Positions 47,704-61,800 of a stretch of 64,000 nt of DNA are shown piece after piece. The stretch lies in NCBI GenBank assembly GCA_030848705.1, contig JAUIZM010000015.1:4650001-4714000 (forward strand), in the 5' to 3' direction. A model generated the notes under the pieces. The model was given only the letters and a program-made list of their open reading frames with translations. It did no database searches and had not been told where the DNA came from. Both the position numbers and the translations under genes were made by a program. The DNA is from Heracleum sosnowskyi (Eukaryota; Streptophyta; Magnoliopsida; Apiales; Apiaceae). Position 1 is the first letter of the stretch. Each line of letters begins with the position of its first letter.

Positions 47704-48931
47704 ATTCTTTCGAAATCATATTCCTCTATTCCTTCTATAAACGATTTGTCATATGATTGGGATAAACAATACATATGGTAGCTGGTGGGACGCCACCTAG
47801 CTAATTATGTGTTGCAAACCAAAAGAGTATGAAAGATTGGCCATCTTAAATATGATTATGGTTGTTCTCAGTCACATACAACTTATTCTTGTCTCTCATG
47901 TATATTGTTTATGAGTTCATTGATTCAAAATCACTCAAGTTTCTTGTTACGACTCATTGTGAAATTTTTCAATGTTTCTTATCTTGCGAGAATGTTCAGA
48001 AAGTTTTCAATCAGAATCATAGACAAAGTTTAGATTTTCATAGGAAGCTCGCTGAAAAAAAAAAATCATACAGCGTAATAGTAGAAAGTTTTGTATATAG
48101 GATAAAGTGATGTGTTGTAGAAGAAATTTCATTAATGATAGTTGAGATTTGTGAAGGCATAAGGGAATAAAGTTTTACACGGAGTTGATACTCGTGGGAG
48201 ATATCTTTTGAATTTATTCATATGAAAACATGGTGTATAGAGATATAGTATCTACATGTTTGAGATATTGTAGTAAAAGAGATTGTTAATTCAAGGTTAG
48301 TATATCGATGATAAGATGAAGATTGCTCTATTACAAATGAGAATATTATGTTGATAATAACTGAGTGGATGACTGATGGCTATATAGTATAAACTGAACC
48401 GATAAGGGTCATAAGAGATTAGTGATTGAGAAAACAAATGCACTAAGGAAAGCAAGTATGAATGGGCGAAAGTGAAATTGAAAATTTGATGATTAGTTGA
48501 CCGGTGATAGTGGTTAATTAAGGAGTCATAAACCATGGAAGCTAAAATAAAAATAGTTGATCATGAGATATTATTCAGTATAAATGAAATTAAGTGATAT
48601 GAAAGATGAAGAAGTGAGTACATGATAAGATTTAAATTTGGATTAACTTATTATAAATTGGTTGATTTGACTTTTAAATAAAAAAATGATAAGTGATGGA
48701 ATGGCTGAGTGATCATCGTGATCGAAGTATTATGAATTCGTGGTAAAGACTATAAGGGTTAACAACGAAAGCTGTAGGATTATAAAAGTTGAAAAATGAA
48801 GTTTGTTCTTAAGAGATTGAAAGGAGATTCTTGGAGGTTAAGTTGTCAAATATGATAGATAATCAAACTTTTGATCCGAGACCGAGTTGTCACGAGAGTA
48901 AGAAAGAACAAGAGAGAAAAGATGATAAATG
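47704..48931. other. Interior remnant of the older gypsy element (left part)
   Basis: AT- and GA-rich degenerate sequence. No gag or pol motif could be read. The short frames on both strands have no support. Confidence 0.5.
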
Positions 48932-50489
48932 TGTTGGTTCCGATCGCAAATACGCAGCGAAAACGAAAAATAAAATTGATCGAAACCAAGCCCTGGATCC
49001 ATGTATAATGCTTGGATAATCATGGTAGTAAGAAAATTTACCTATCGAAGCTTTACGATTATGGATGTCAATTAATGGAGACGCAATCCTTCCACGATTC
49101 CTGAGTGCTCCTCTTCGAAGCCTCCTCTACGGTATCCACACGAACACTCCAAGATCGTCTTACGTTCTTGAAGGGAAGGGAGGTACTAGCCTCCAATGAA
49201 AAATATGAGATCTTCTTTTTAGGGTTTTGGTTTATGCGGCCAAGGCTAAAAATTTTGTCGTACCAAAAATTAATTACCTTCTTTATCTATCATCATATAT
49301 TTATATGATAGTGTAAAGTAAAGGCCCAACTAAAACCTAGCCCAATATGATTTATTAAATAATAGAATCAAATCCTATTATTTAATTAAATAATAATTAA
49401 GTCATACTCAATTATTAAAATCATAAAATCATATCTCATATATCTTTGTATTTTATTATAGCTTAATTAAGTCCCACTTAATTAATATAATAAAATCCAA
49501 CTTATCATTAATTAATTTAAATTCATAATTTAAATTAATTCTTCCTATAAATGTTCTATGTGTGTGACCCTGTAGGCTATTATTTATTTTGGCAATAATT
49601 TTATTCTCCAATAAAATTATAAACAATGAGCGGCATCTAGTAATACATCATTGCTACCCAATTAAATAATAATTAAATCGTGATTCAACGAAACCTTTTG
49701 TGATTAATGTTCCCGTGTAATATAATCCCTTTAACCAAATATTATAGATTAAACTCGAGGCATGTTTATTGTCATCCTCTTCATAATTTAATCCGGGTTT
49801 ACTTGATACATGAGTAGACTATTAAGACAAATCATCATTTGAGCACGGCCATGCATTTTATAGTCTCACTCAATCAAGAGGCCAATAATATCTCTCCTAT
49901 CTGATAGGAGGGTTAAATCCTATATCTATCATTCATATTTCTCATACGATTCCCAATATACCCGATGTCCACTTTTATCATCACCCGGTCAAAGGTAACT
50001 TTTAATGTAGTCAAAGTATATTATCCTCGTATAGAAATATAATGATCTCAAGTCGAAGGATCATTACACCATTATCACTGTGAGTCTTTCTTATGACATT
50101 ATTAACATGAAGAATCTCACGGTGGGTCTGTCCAGTACCATGTACCCTTACATGTACCTATGTTTTGACTTTAGTATCTCCATACTTATAACCAATGAGA
50201 TGTGGTTACCAGTCAACAACATACTAGTCTATTTATGTATTATTATTGTCCTATATAATAATACTCGACTAGGGACCTTTAAGAATATGATATATTATAT
50301 AATCTCAAGTTTAAGATTCCATATGTATATACTTAAACTATATAATGTGTATCATTTTTCTAAGGACATTTATTATGCTAATATATCGCAGTAATTTAAG
50401 TCATAATAAATACATTTATTTAATAATCAAATGACATAAAGGTTTATCTAAATAAACAGTGTATTGCCTCTAGGGCACCTACACTAACA
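48932..50489 (-). repeat. 3' LTR of the copia element
   Basis: 1558 bp, offset 7451 bp from the other LTR. The one difference I saw is C at 49434 against T at 56885. The two frames in it are repeated in the other LTR and are not genes. Confidence 0.95.
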
Positions 50490-50558
50490 ATCTCCCACTT
50501 GCACTAGAGCCAATCACCCATGTATCTAATACCCATGGAACTAGTGTGACCGTCGTGC

Positions 50559-51660
50559 TTCTGCTGCGACAGGCCTTTGGTCAGTGAGTCTGTTATGTAT
50601 GTGCTTTACATATGCGTATATCACCCCTTTCATTTATCTCTCGAATGAGGTGAAATCTTTTGAGTATATGTTTGGATCGGGAGTAAGATCTAGGTTCTTT
50701 AACCTGTGCAATGGCTCCATTATTATCGCAGTACTAGTTTATGGGATCTGCGATCGATGGAACCACTCCCCATTCAGTAATGAATTTTTGAGTCCAAACA
50801 TCTTCCTTTGCCGCTTCACAAGCTGCAAGGTACTCAACCTCCATTGTAGAATCAGCGACTGTTTCTTGCTATGAACTATTCTAGCTTACAGTAACTCCGT
50901 TTAGACAAAACAAAAACAAAAGACTATGATACATTATCATCCCTGTCTGTTTTAGAAACTTGCATCAGTGTAACCTCTTACATACAGTTTCTCCTCTCCT
51001 CCATGCACCAAGAATATGCTCATCATGCTCAAAGCATACGAGACATCAGGACAAGTACATACCATTGCATACATGATAGATCCAACTGCTAAGGCATGTG
51101 GAACCTTCCTCATGTTGTCCTTATCATCCAATGATTTCGGACACTGGTCTTTAGAGATCGTTATCTCTTGAGACACGGGGACACATCCCCTTTTCGCATT
51201 TTGCATACCAAAACGATGCAAAACCTTATCAATGTATGTACTCTGACTTAGACCGATCATCCTTCTAGATCTATCCCTATAGATCCTCATTCCTCAAATG
51301 TAGGATGCATCTCCTAAGTCATTCATAGAGAAGTTACTCCCTAACCAAATCTTAACATCCTTTAGAGAAGATATGTCATTCTCCATTAGTAATATATCAG
51401 CAACATATAATACTATTGAATGCCATATTGCTCCCACTAACCTTCTTGTAAACACAAGGTTCATCATCATTTATGATCATCAAATCACCACTTTGAGTCA
51501 CGAGAAATCCATATCTCTCTGGCTCATGGTGAATTCTATCATATCTTCGAACAACCTGTGTTTCTTGAGCGTTATCCTGCTCCTATTCCACTTCAGGTTC
51601 AATGCTATTTAGTGGTTCTCGATCCTCATCGAGATCTATAGATCTCCCACTGTTTCTTTT
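50559..51660 (-). pseudogene. Copia RT C-terminal part and RNase H remnant
   Basis: Reading on the minus strand: a linker-to-RT junction (GFLVTQSGDLMIINDDEP), then VYKKVSGS followed directly by the palm (VLYVADILLMEND), with YVAD where RT needs YVDD (51407-51396). Then MRIYRDRSRRMIGLSQSTY, HALAVGSIMYAMVCTCPDV and RNase H (DSTMEVEYLAACEAAKE, YCDNNGAIAQVKEPRS, KHILKRFHLIREI). Stops interrupt several places. The first half of RT is deleted. The element cannot make active RT. Confidence 0.85.
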
Positions 51661-51943
51661 GGAAACAAAATCTCTTTCCATAAAGACAGCATCTCGAGCA
51701 GTAAACACTTTCTGCTCAGAGGGACTATAAAAATTAATACGCCTTTATTTCTTTAGGGTATTCCACAAATTGCATTCTTCGGATTTAGGTCCAAGCTTGT
51801 CAGATACTCAACGTTTCACAAAACGCCTTGCATCCCCAAACTTTCATAAAGTTCATGCCTGACCGTTTCTCCTCCCATATCTCATATGGAGTCATTTTGA
51901 ACCTTCTTAGTAAGAACACGGTTAAGTGTGAAAGCCGCTGTTT

Positions 51944-52468
51944 CTAGAGTGTGACCCAGAAACTAATTGGAAGATCTGCATGACTCATCATCAATCGCAC
52001 CATGTCCAACAAGGTACGATTTCTCCTCTCTGAAACTCCATTCCATTGAGGAGTTCCTGGCGGAGTGAGTTGTGATACAATACCACACTCTTTTAAATTC
52101 TCTTTAAATTCGGTGCTTAAGTATTCACTTCCACGATCGGATCGTAAAATCTTAATACTTGCACCTCCGCCAATTTGCTTCTCTACTTCATCCTTATATT
52201 CTTTGAACTTTTCAAAAGAATCGGATTTATTCTTCATAAGATATACATATCCGTATCTACTGATATCATCAGTAAATGTTATGAAGTAGTAGTATCCTCC
52301 TCTAGCCATCACACACATTGGGCCACATACATCACTATGTATTAGCTCCAAACGTTCAGTGGCCCTTTGACCCTTGCCAGTAAAAAGGGCTTTAGTCATC
52401 TTACCAAGCAAACAAGATTCGCATTCAGAGTTTGATTCAAAAACAAACTTATCCAAGTATCCATCCAT
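51944..52468 (-). pseudogene. Copia integrase core
   Basis: A 174-codon open stretch contains the pre-integrase CESCLLGKM motif and the three acidic catalytic residues in HSDVCGP, RSDRGSEYL and SERRNRT, with the PGTPQWNGVSE context. The usual PQQNG reads PQWNG. It ends near SFWVTL at a stop. This is the best-preserved domain of the element. Confidence 0.9.
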
Positions 52469-52626
52469 ATGTAATTTGGATATGCGTTTCTCATTTATAT
52501 GGCCTAGACGACAATGCCAGAGGTATGTATGATTTGAGTCATTAATTTAAATCGTTTATTTACTATATTATAGACAGGATCATCTAAATCAAGAACATAC
52601 AAACCATTAAACAACCGTGCAATACC

Positions 52627-53075
52627 CTAGGTCAAATCATTCAAAGCAAAAGAACAACTGTTGTTCCTTATTATAAATGAAAAACCCTTCTTGTCCAAAC
52701 AAGAAACAGAAATCATATTTCTGCGAATAGCAGGTACGTAAAAACAGTTATAAAGTTCTAACACAAGCCCCGAGGGCAAAGATAGATAATAAGTGCCTAC
52801 AGTTAAAGCAGCAACTCTTGCTTCATTACCAACTCGTAGGTCCACTTCTCCCTTAGCCAATGTCCTACTTCTTTGCAGCTTCCCCACATTTCAACAAATG
52901 TGAGAAGCACATCAAGTATCCAATACCCAAGATGTAGAAGTAGACAGATTGACTTCTATAACATATATTCCTGAAGTAGAAGCTTGTTAGGCCTTCTTCT
53001 TCTTCAGATCCTCCTTCAATCTATCCTTCTCAAGGATTGATGGAACGGATAGAGAGTTTAAGTTGTTTGTCATTA
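52627..53075 (-). pseudogene. Copia gag remnant joined to protease region
   Basis: It starts MTNNLNSLSVPSILEKDRL at 53073 and passes after about 20 codons into KEDLKKKKA and a stop, so nearly all of gag including the CCHC knuckle is gone. The protease site reads WVLDT-stop-C, where DTGC or DSGC is expected, and another stop follows. From 52887 the frame is open to 52627 (LPSGLVLELYNCFYVPA, SVSCLDKKGF), the region between protease and integrase. Confidence 0.8.
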
Positions 53076-53079
53076 TTCA

Positions 53080-56000
53080 GTATCTACAATGTTAAAAGCA
53101 CAAAATAAACATTAGATTGTCTGAGTTATTATGTTCAAATGATTATGATATATTCATAATATATCTCCCACTATTTTTATCAAATTAATAGCCCTTACTA
53201 TCAATTCGGAAAGTATATCCCATAATTCTTTCTAGTGAGCCAAGATCCATATTTCGTCACATTTTAAGTCAACCACTGGAAGTCCTTAAAATTGATTATT
53301 TAGGTAGACAACATTTGTCAATTATATCATATATAATTCTTGGATAGCTTGGTGAACAACCATTGTTCTAATCTATCTAATAGATTTTAACCAAACTCTA
53401 TGCTTCTAAGTTCATAATGGTCGAAAATAACCGTTTACTTTCACCTTATTATGACGACTTAGTTAAGTTTGACCCAATGATCCAACGGTCGAATATAACC
53501 GTTTATATTCGTCGCATCTCACCAAGATAGATAGGAGTCCCCTGCCACTGACAGTCATTCCCCTTATCGATCCAGGATTCGATGAGTGTTCATTCATTGG
53601 AAAGCATCTGATTAAAACTTAATATTTCGTTAAGGGTTTTTACAACGATCATGATCACATCATAAAGAGATCCTCAATTTTCCTTGAACCAAATATTTCA
53701 TATTGACATCCTAAATTGTTCATTTCCCAGGTAGATGGAGGATACCATTGGTCACTCTTAATACCCATCAACCTTACGAATACGCTTATCCGCTTTTGAC
53801 AGAAAATCCCAATTTTAGATATCAAAAATCCATATCCAATTCCGTGTTTTAAAATCCATATTTTATAAACACAAGAATCTCATGATCGTTTATTTAATTT
53901 TAAAATCTTGAATCGTTACAGATTTTATCTTGTTTAAGCAGGCATGGCATGGGTGTCGTATCTAATACATACATTCCATCCTACTTATCCATACATTACA
54001 TGCATATACATACAACATATGTAAAGTGCATCACGTAATTAAATATGCTATGGTTATGGCCCAATCCTATGCGATTTTTCCAAGCTAATGGAAAAATCAT
54101 AGGTCAATCTATGGTGGTAATAACTAATTATTACATAATCTCCTGCTGCGCTTCCAAAGCCGCCTCGATTGCCTCCAAGCTTCCTTTTGAAACAATTTAC
54201 AAAAGTACTCGAGTTGCATTCGAGATAAAATAATTACAAGAGAAAACGACATGCAAGTCGTATTTAATTATTACAAACCATAAATAAAAATAATAAAATA
54301 AATTACAACTAGGTCTTGGGGCCATAACCATGCATCATGCTCACATAGCAATTAAAGCATCACATGTTGTATAATCACAATATTATTCAACATAAATTAA
54401 ATATGATCACATCATAAATAATTAATTAATACATTTTAATTCAACATTAATATAGTAATCATATTACTAATTAATAAAATTTACATGCTTTAATTAAATA
54501 TTAATATAGTAATCAAAATTACTAATTAATAATATTCCGCAATTTTTCAGGTTAATCATTTATCGCATAAATTTTAACCCTAGCATGCATAACCAGAATA
54601 CATATACGCATAAACAGAAAATGCATAAACAGAAAAATGAACAAGGCAGATACGCATCACTAACTCACGTATAACAGGAAAACTAGGAAAAGGCAGATAC
54701 GCATCTTTAATATGCGTATCACCTGATACGCATTATACCTATGCGTATCACCTGTAAATGATTTTCTGCAGAATTCTCAGAACTAACCCAGTACTACGTG
54801 ATTCCATTTAGCCTTGGTTTCGATTCCAAATCGTTTCTACAGACTAACCAACACATATGCAGTTATAACAGAACAAATTCTGGAACGTTTAACAACATTA
54901 AACCTAGCATGCAGTTCATTCAGTTTTCGTATGTATATATACATCGACTACACCAGCACTAATGAGACACAACTAGCACTCCTAGTATCACAGATCGTAC
55001 CTAACATCTTATTAACATACAGTGATACAGAAGACCAGGCATATTAGTATAAGATACACAGCAGGAGAATCATGTCTCAGGATTATATGTCATGTAGTAA
55101 CAATGAACACACAGCACGTTTAATACACAGACACATGGTACAGGTGCAACAGTATATCAGAAGAGGAATACGCAGGTTGCATGTTAGCATGTATTGCATA
55201 CATTAACACTAAACCCAGCATATATTGACGTGAATATAATCGTTAATACATACAGCCAGTGTACTGATAGAACAGCATGATCATAACAGCATAACAAAAA
55301 ATCGCAGGTTTTGTTCAAAGAAACCCAGAAGATAATATCTCGAAACCGGTAAACATATACACTGCCACTTCTAGACAGTCGAACACACATATATTCACAT
55401 GAGCATTGTATACTTACATTACATAGCAAGCTATAGCATACAAACAACTTTGCAGACTTACCAATCTCGACGAGCTAGAACATGTATTCGTGAACAAACA
55501 TGCATATACCGTGTGCATATTTTATATCTTATATGAACAGACCCGACACACAACATACTTGTGTTACTAGACGTATTGCAAACTAGACCAGCAATAATCG
55601 TATATTCAAGTCCTTACATACCGTGCAATGTTTACTATGTATCTAATACAAACAAACAGAACTAGTATGGATACTCAGCAAAACAGAGAAGCCGCAGGTC
55701 TGGAGTCCAGAGAGACCCAGAAGCATACTATATCGCAGGTAAGGAGTTCTAGCAAATTACGAACCCAGAAACAATGTAAACCAAGACTGGTAAACCATAC
55801 GTATGATATCCATGTATCGTATACATAAAACACACAGCAGTTCATACAGATTGCAGATAACATAGCAGACAGTAAGATAAACGCGCAGCTAGGGTTCATG
55901 GTGTATGGCGCCAGGAAAAACAAAACAGATCACGTAATTCTTCTTGTTATAATCGAATGATAACCCTTTTTCAAAACGATGGCAGATAACAAGCATACAA

Positions 56001-56369
56001 TCAGATCTGAGACAAACTGTTTGCTGAATGAATGATCGCAACCTTTTATTTTAGCAGTATATAAATATCGCAGCATGCATGTTAAATATGTAAATCGCCA
56101 GAAAAACTATCAGGAGCATAAAACTGAATCTGGTAATCTGTTACTAGTCCCTTATATCATGTTTTAATCTTATTAAAACAAAGCAGACTAAACATAACCT
56201 TTACGTACAGATTTTATCAGAATAAAATCGAACATAACAGAAGACTTGTTCATGCGTGAAAATCACCATCAAAGCCACCAGAAGCATATAATAACAAAAC
56301 TGGTAAATTAATGGTCGAACATATGTATCATATACATCACACAAACCAGATTATCCCATTAAACATGTA
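53080..56369. other. 3.3-kb non-coding leader of the copia element
   Basis: The DNA between the PBS and the gag start has no recognisable gene. In most Ty1/copia elements this leader is short. It contains a cluster of GATACGCAT and inverted ATGCGTATC words at 54648-54752 and otherwise AT-rich sequence. It could be an expanded leader, acquired DNA, or the site of gag replacement. Confidence 0.6.
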
Positions 56370-56382
56370 GCTCTGATGCCAT

Positions 56383-57940
56383 TGTTGGTTCCGATCGCAA
56401 ATACGCAGCGAAAACGAAAAATAAAATTGATCGAAACCAAGCCCTGGATCCATGTATAATGCTTGGATAATCATGGTAGTAAGAAAATTTACCTATCGAA
56501 GCTTTACGATTATGGATGTCAATTAATGGAGACGCAATCCTTCCACGATTCCTGAGTGCTCCTCTTCGAAGCCTCCTCTACGGTATCCACACGAACACTC
56601 CAAGATCGTCTTACGTTCTTGAAGGGAAGGGAGGTACTAGCCTCCAATGAAAAATATGAGATCTTCTTTTTAGGGTTTTGGTTTATGCGGCCAAGGCTAA
56701 AAATTTTGTCGTACCAAAAATTAATTACCTTCTTTATCTATCATCATATATTTATATGATAGTGTAAAGTAAAGGCCCAACTAAAACCTAGCCCAATATG
56801 ATTTATTAAATAATAGAATCAAATCCTATTATTTAATTAAATAATAATTAAGTCATACTCAATTATTAAAATCATAAAATTATATCTCATATATCTTTGT
56901 ATTTTATTATAGCTTAATTAAGTCCCACTTAATTAATATAATAAAATCCAACTTATCATTAATTAATTTAAATTCATAATTTAAATTAATTCTTCCTATA
57001 AATGTTCTATGTGTGTGACCCTGTAGGCTATTATTTATTTTGGCAATAATTTTATTCTCCAATAAAATTATAAACAATGAGCGGCATCTAGTAATACATC
57101 ATTGCTACCCAATTAAATAATAATTAAATCGTGATTCAACGAAACCTTTTGTGATTAATGTTCCCGTGTAATATAATCCCTTTAACCAAATATTATAGAT
57201 TAAACTCGAGGCATGTTTATTGTCATCCTCTTCATAATTTAATCCGGGTTTACTTGATACATGAGTAGACTATTAAGACAAATCATCATTTGAGCACGGC
57301 CATGCATTTTATAGTCTCACTCAATCAAGAGGCCAATAATATCTCTCCTATCTGATAGGAGGGTTAAATCCTATATCTATCATTCATATTTCTCATACGA
57401 TTCCCAATATACCCGATGTCCACTTTTATCATCACCCGGTCAAAGGTAACTTTTAATGTAGTCAAAGTATATTATCCTCGTATAGAAATATAATGATCTC
57501 AAGTCGAAGGATCATTACACCATTATCACTGTGAGTCTTTCTTATGACATTATTAACATGAAGAATCTCACGGTGGGTCTGTCCAGTACCATGTACCCTT
57601 ACATGTACCTATGTTTTGACTTTAGTATCTCCATACTTATAACCAATGAGATGTGGTTACCAGTCAACAACATACTAGTCTATTTATGTATTATTATTGT
57701 CCTATATAATAATACTCGACTAGGGACCTTTAAGAATATGATATATTATATAATCTCAAGTTTAAGATTCCATATGTATATACTTAAACTATATAATGTG
57801 TATCATTTTTCTAAGGACATTTATTATGCTAATATATCGCAGTAATTTAAGTCATAATAAATACATTTATTTAATAATCAAATGACATAAAGGTTTATCT
57901 AAATAAACAGTGTATTGCCTCTAGGGCACCTACACTAACA
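56383..57940 (-). repeat. 5' LTR of the copia element
   Basis: 1558 bp, ending next to the PBS on the minus strand. It carries the same sequence as 48932-50489 apart from the single difference noted there. Confidence 0.95.
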
Positions 57941-57945
57941 AAATG

Positions 57946-58889
57946 AGTAATTGAAATGACTGATATATGTCAGTACTGAGTATAAAGAAGTAGTTTGTAT
58001 ACGAAATGAGAAGGATGATTTATAAATTGTAACATAAATCTTGTGGAATAGTTTGGGAAGAAATTTCTTGAATATTACAGTATGACTACCAGGGGAGATA
58101 AATGGATGCATTATTTATAAGTGTATGTTTTATAAGACAAGTATAGAATATTGGGATTTTCAGAATATAATATTCTCCTATTCCAGGGTATAAGGACAAA
58201 ATGACATAAAATTAGTTGTGACAACATCTATGATAGCTATGTACTAAGTTTGATATTGAGTGATATGGATATATAGATTTCCATGTGAATGATTGATGAG
58301 TTAATATGTGGATAGAAGAATATGAATATATTGGAGCATGCTACTGATCATTTCAGAAATAGGTTATAAATGGAGATGAATAGGGTTTGAGATTTTCGCT
58401 TATAATGAAATTATTGATATTGGGGTTGTTAAAAAAATGAAAACGGGTTATCAGTAAAAATATATGGCCGCGGCATGAATATATTCTGTGATACAAGAGT
58501 TTTGCTGTCAAAATGAAATTCAGATAAACTGATGGGTCAAAAAAAATGTGAGCATACTTTAGTATAGGTCTACAGATCAATGATATGAACATAGTTGAGT
58601 TGATCGTATATGACATCATGACTAATGGTGTGTTGAGAATTTGAATATTAGAATATCGAATAACTGATTTATGTAATTATAAGATATTTTTGGGAAAACG
58701 GTAGAAACAAGGGTTATAGGGTAAAATAGTTATGAAATCGAAGAGAAAATTGACAAAAGAGCTAAATGATGAACTTATTACAAAAGAATATTAGGAAACA
58801 AATGAGGAACAGAAAAGGTAAGTGTTTGTGATTGGTCAATAACACCAATATTGGATTTCGAGGACGAAATCTTTTAAGGACGGGAGAGT
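57946..58889 (+). other. Interior remnant of the older gypsy element (right part)
   Basis: Resumes directly after the AAATG duplicate of the copia insertion and runs to the purine tract before the 3' LTR. No readable domain except the terminal purine-rich end. Confidence 0.55.
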
Positions 58890-61800
58890 TGTAACATCCC
58901 TGTCCTGGCATGCATAGTTTATTTTAATAAACAGAATTATTTATTACTAATACGACTCATAGAACTTAAAATTCGTTAGAGTATTATTAAAGTACGTTAA
59001 AGATGAGTGTATGTGTATCCAATTAGTTTTCGAAAATTCTCGTTTTTCGGATTTATGAGGAAATGAATAGTACTTTTGGTGGAATATTAACTTTTGAGAA
59101 TATGATAGGTCATATTATATGAGTAACTTTATTCTTCTACGACATTTGAGGATTAGACTCCTAAGTATCTACCAAGGAAGTTATAACGTTTATTAGTAAG
59201 TAATGAAACTTCCAGGAATTTTATTAAATCAACCGTAAGTTAGAAAAATGCAAATGAATACTCTATACGAAGGTATGGACGTGAATAGAATTAGGAAAAT
59301 CTGAGAAGTATTTATTGAGAAACCTATTTTGAAGAGCTAATAAGTGAGGAGAAACTTGCTAAGTAAGCCTTGAATACTTGTAAAAAGAAAAAGGAAAAGA
59401 AGTAGAAAAATTAGAAATGTATTAAGTAAGGTATTGACTTAGTCAATAGACTTGCTCCCCACTCTTAGCAAATAAAGAAAAAATAAATTTAAATGTAAAT
59501 TAGCCAGTGTAATGAAGAAGCTAGCAAGGATACTACTTTTTCTTATCCATTTTCTAAAGGGGTCAAATGCCTTATTCCATGGAAAAAGCTAGGGGAACAA
59601 ATTTAGTTGTTTGCTTCTACATGCTTGGAAAAATCTAAAATAATTATATATGATATATCAAACACCTACCAACACAAATACAATCTTGGATTAAGAAAAG
59701 GAGGCCAAAAAGAAAGAGTTTAAAGCTAGGGTTCAAGGAGGAAAAATCAAATATTTCAAGTTAACTAGCAATGGGTATATTACTAATATTTATCTTGTTA
59801 TTTATGTAATTTTAAGGATTATTACTTGCTGTTTTAATTAGATAAAATCAGTGGGTAATTGAGATTCTTGATTTTTGTTGATTATGAGGAGGAATTGACT
59901 TGATTAGAGGGTATTAAGGTTGATTAAAAAGAGGCTTGCTAGAGGTAGTTTCTTCCCAGCCTCTGTCCTGTTTGTGCAGTTATTTCAAATCAGATTAAGG
60001 TCTGTTTTGGCTTGTAAATGAAAGTTGTAGTACTCGGAGTCTAGTTTGCGTGGCCGCAAACAGTGCGCAAATCCGATTAACGAGTTAGGAGTTATGGTCG
60101 TTTTAGTATAAGGTATCCAAGACCTACGGGATTTGTAAAACAATGAGTTTGGAAAAATGTTTCACCTAGTTAAACTCTTTAATTCGAAATGAAAATTTAT
60201 TTAAGGTCTATAAATGATTAAGGAAGAATACTGGAAAGTTTGGTGATTTATAGACCATTTTTGGATTTACTAAAAATGTTAGAGTGAATGATGCACAGTA
60301 GAAGATGATTTCCAGTTTTCCTGAAACTGGCCTGTTTTGGAAGATATGTTCGGCTGGTACATGACCATATCTAGGAAGTGGGTTTGCTGGATCTATAACC
60401 TAATCTGAGTTTAGTTTACACCCTCGAAAGTTTCGAGTGATTTCGTTTAGCGAGTGAGGAGTTATGGTCATCTTAGTGAAGTAAGCGCATAAAGTGCGAA
60501 TTGTTTAAACATCGAACTTTGGGGTATTGTTTTACCTATCTAACAACCTTACTTCGAATTGAAATTGATAGGGATGATATAACAATGAGTATAGAAGATC
60601 TCAGAGGTGGTTTCATGTCAAAATAATATTCCTACGATTTATAGTGAATTTTAGAGTGTGGCTGTGTCGGGACTATTTTGGACCTTGTCGTATCAGATTT
60701 TATACCAACTTTGAGAGAGCATTTGACCTAGCTATATTAATCGGTTTAAGTTGAAATTTGGAGGATAACAAGGTCTTATATTAGAGAGTGAAATAGAAAA
60801 TGTCTCGTGTAAAATATTAAGTTTTGGAAATATGAAAAATGTCGGAACATAGGGGTTTAATAAGGATTTCCTAAGGAAGGAAATCAAGGAACCATTTTGG
60901 GATAAGATTTCGGACGAGTTAGGAGACTCGTTTGGGAAAAATTAAAGAACGGAAGTTGTAGATATATGTGAGAGCTATGTCCATACCGAGTATGATAATT
61001 ATTGGACATGTAATGAAATTATAAGTAAATAAGCCGTAGAGAGAAAGATTAACATAATTCCTTAATAAGTTAAAGGATAATATATATATAAAGGGATAGT
61101 TTATGTATCTTAGTGGCTAACTATAGTTGCATGGATATAGATTCTCAGAAGGAGTTCATTTCAATAACAAGGGTTAGCGCACATTAGAAAAGGAAGCAAG
61201 CTAAGGTAAACATTAATTTATGTTTACTTGAAAAGAAAATTTTAATTGATTATGTGCTCTATGTGAAAGGTGATATTTGCTATGTGCATGAATTATCTGA
61301 AGTATGGTCGTATGTGTTACATGAGAAATGCTAAATACATGGAAACATGATTATGAATTATGTGATCAATGTAGATTACATGAAAAGATGCTATGAATAT
61401 GCATGAGTACCTATAAGGAAATAGATAAAATAAGTATATGGAGTGCATATGATTTAATTGCATTTCACTAAATAAAGAAGTTGTGATTGTCAAATGCTTT
61501 AGTATCAGGAATATAAATTAAAGGGCCTAGCTAGCCATCAAAGTGAAAAGAAAGGTCTTGGTGACCATATGTGAAGGAAACGTGTAAAAAAGGGTTTTGG
61601 TAACCTCACGTCACGTGTGAAAGAAAGGTTTTGGGAACCACACGTGTATATAAAGTCGGCTATAAACAAGTAAAGTCTGTTGGACTATAAACAAGGAAAG
61701 TCCCTGAGACTATAAAAAGTAGAAATCCTGGGAGATACTAAAGTAGGATTGGTCAGTCACAACAGAGTAAAGAAACAAAGAAGTAAATAAAGTGAAAGAA

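Larger units (their letters stand above)
48932..57940 (-). mobile_element. Ty1/copia retrotransposon, 9.0 kb, very young but defective
   Basis: A perfect 5-bp duplication AAATG (48927-48931 and 57941-57945) flanks LTRs 48932-50489 and 56383-57940, which begin TGTTGGTTCCGATCG and end CACTAACA. On the minus strand the PBS is TGGCATCAGAGC (complement of 56370-56381), one base from the right LTR, and a purine tract (AAGTGGGAGAT) abuts the left LTR. Coding remnants occupy about 53075-50560 in copia order. I noticed one substitution between the 1558-bp LTRs. Confidence 0.95.

Noticed and set aside
49105..50394. Frames repeated at 56556-57845
   Set aside because: Copies of the copia LTR, not genes.
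55184..55923. Cys-rich minus-strand frames in the copia leader
   Set aside because: No signal peptide context, conservation or domain; they fit chance frames in AT-rich DNA.
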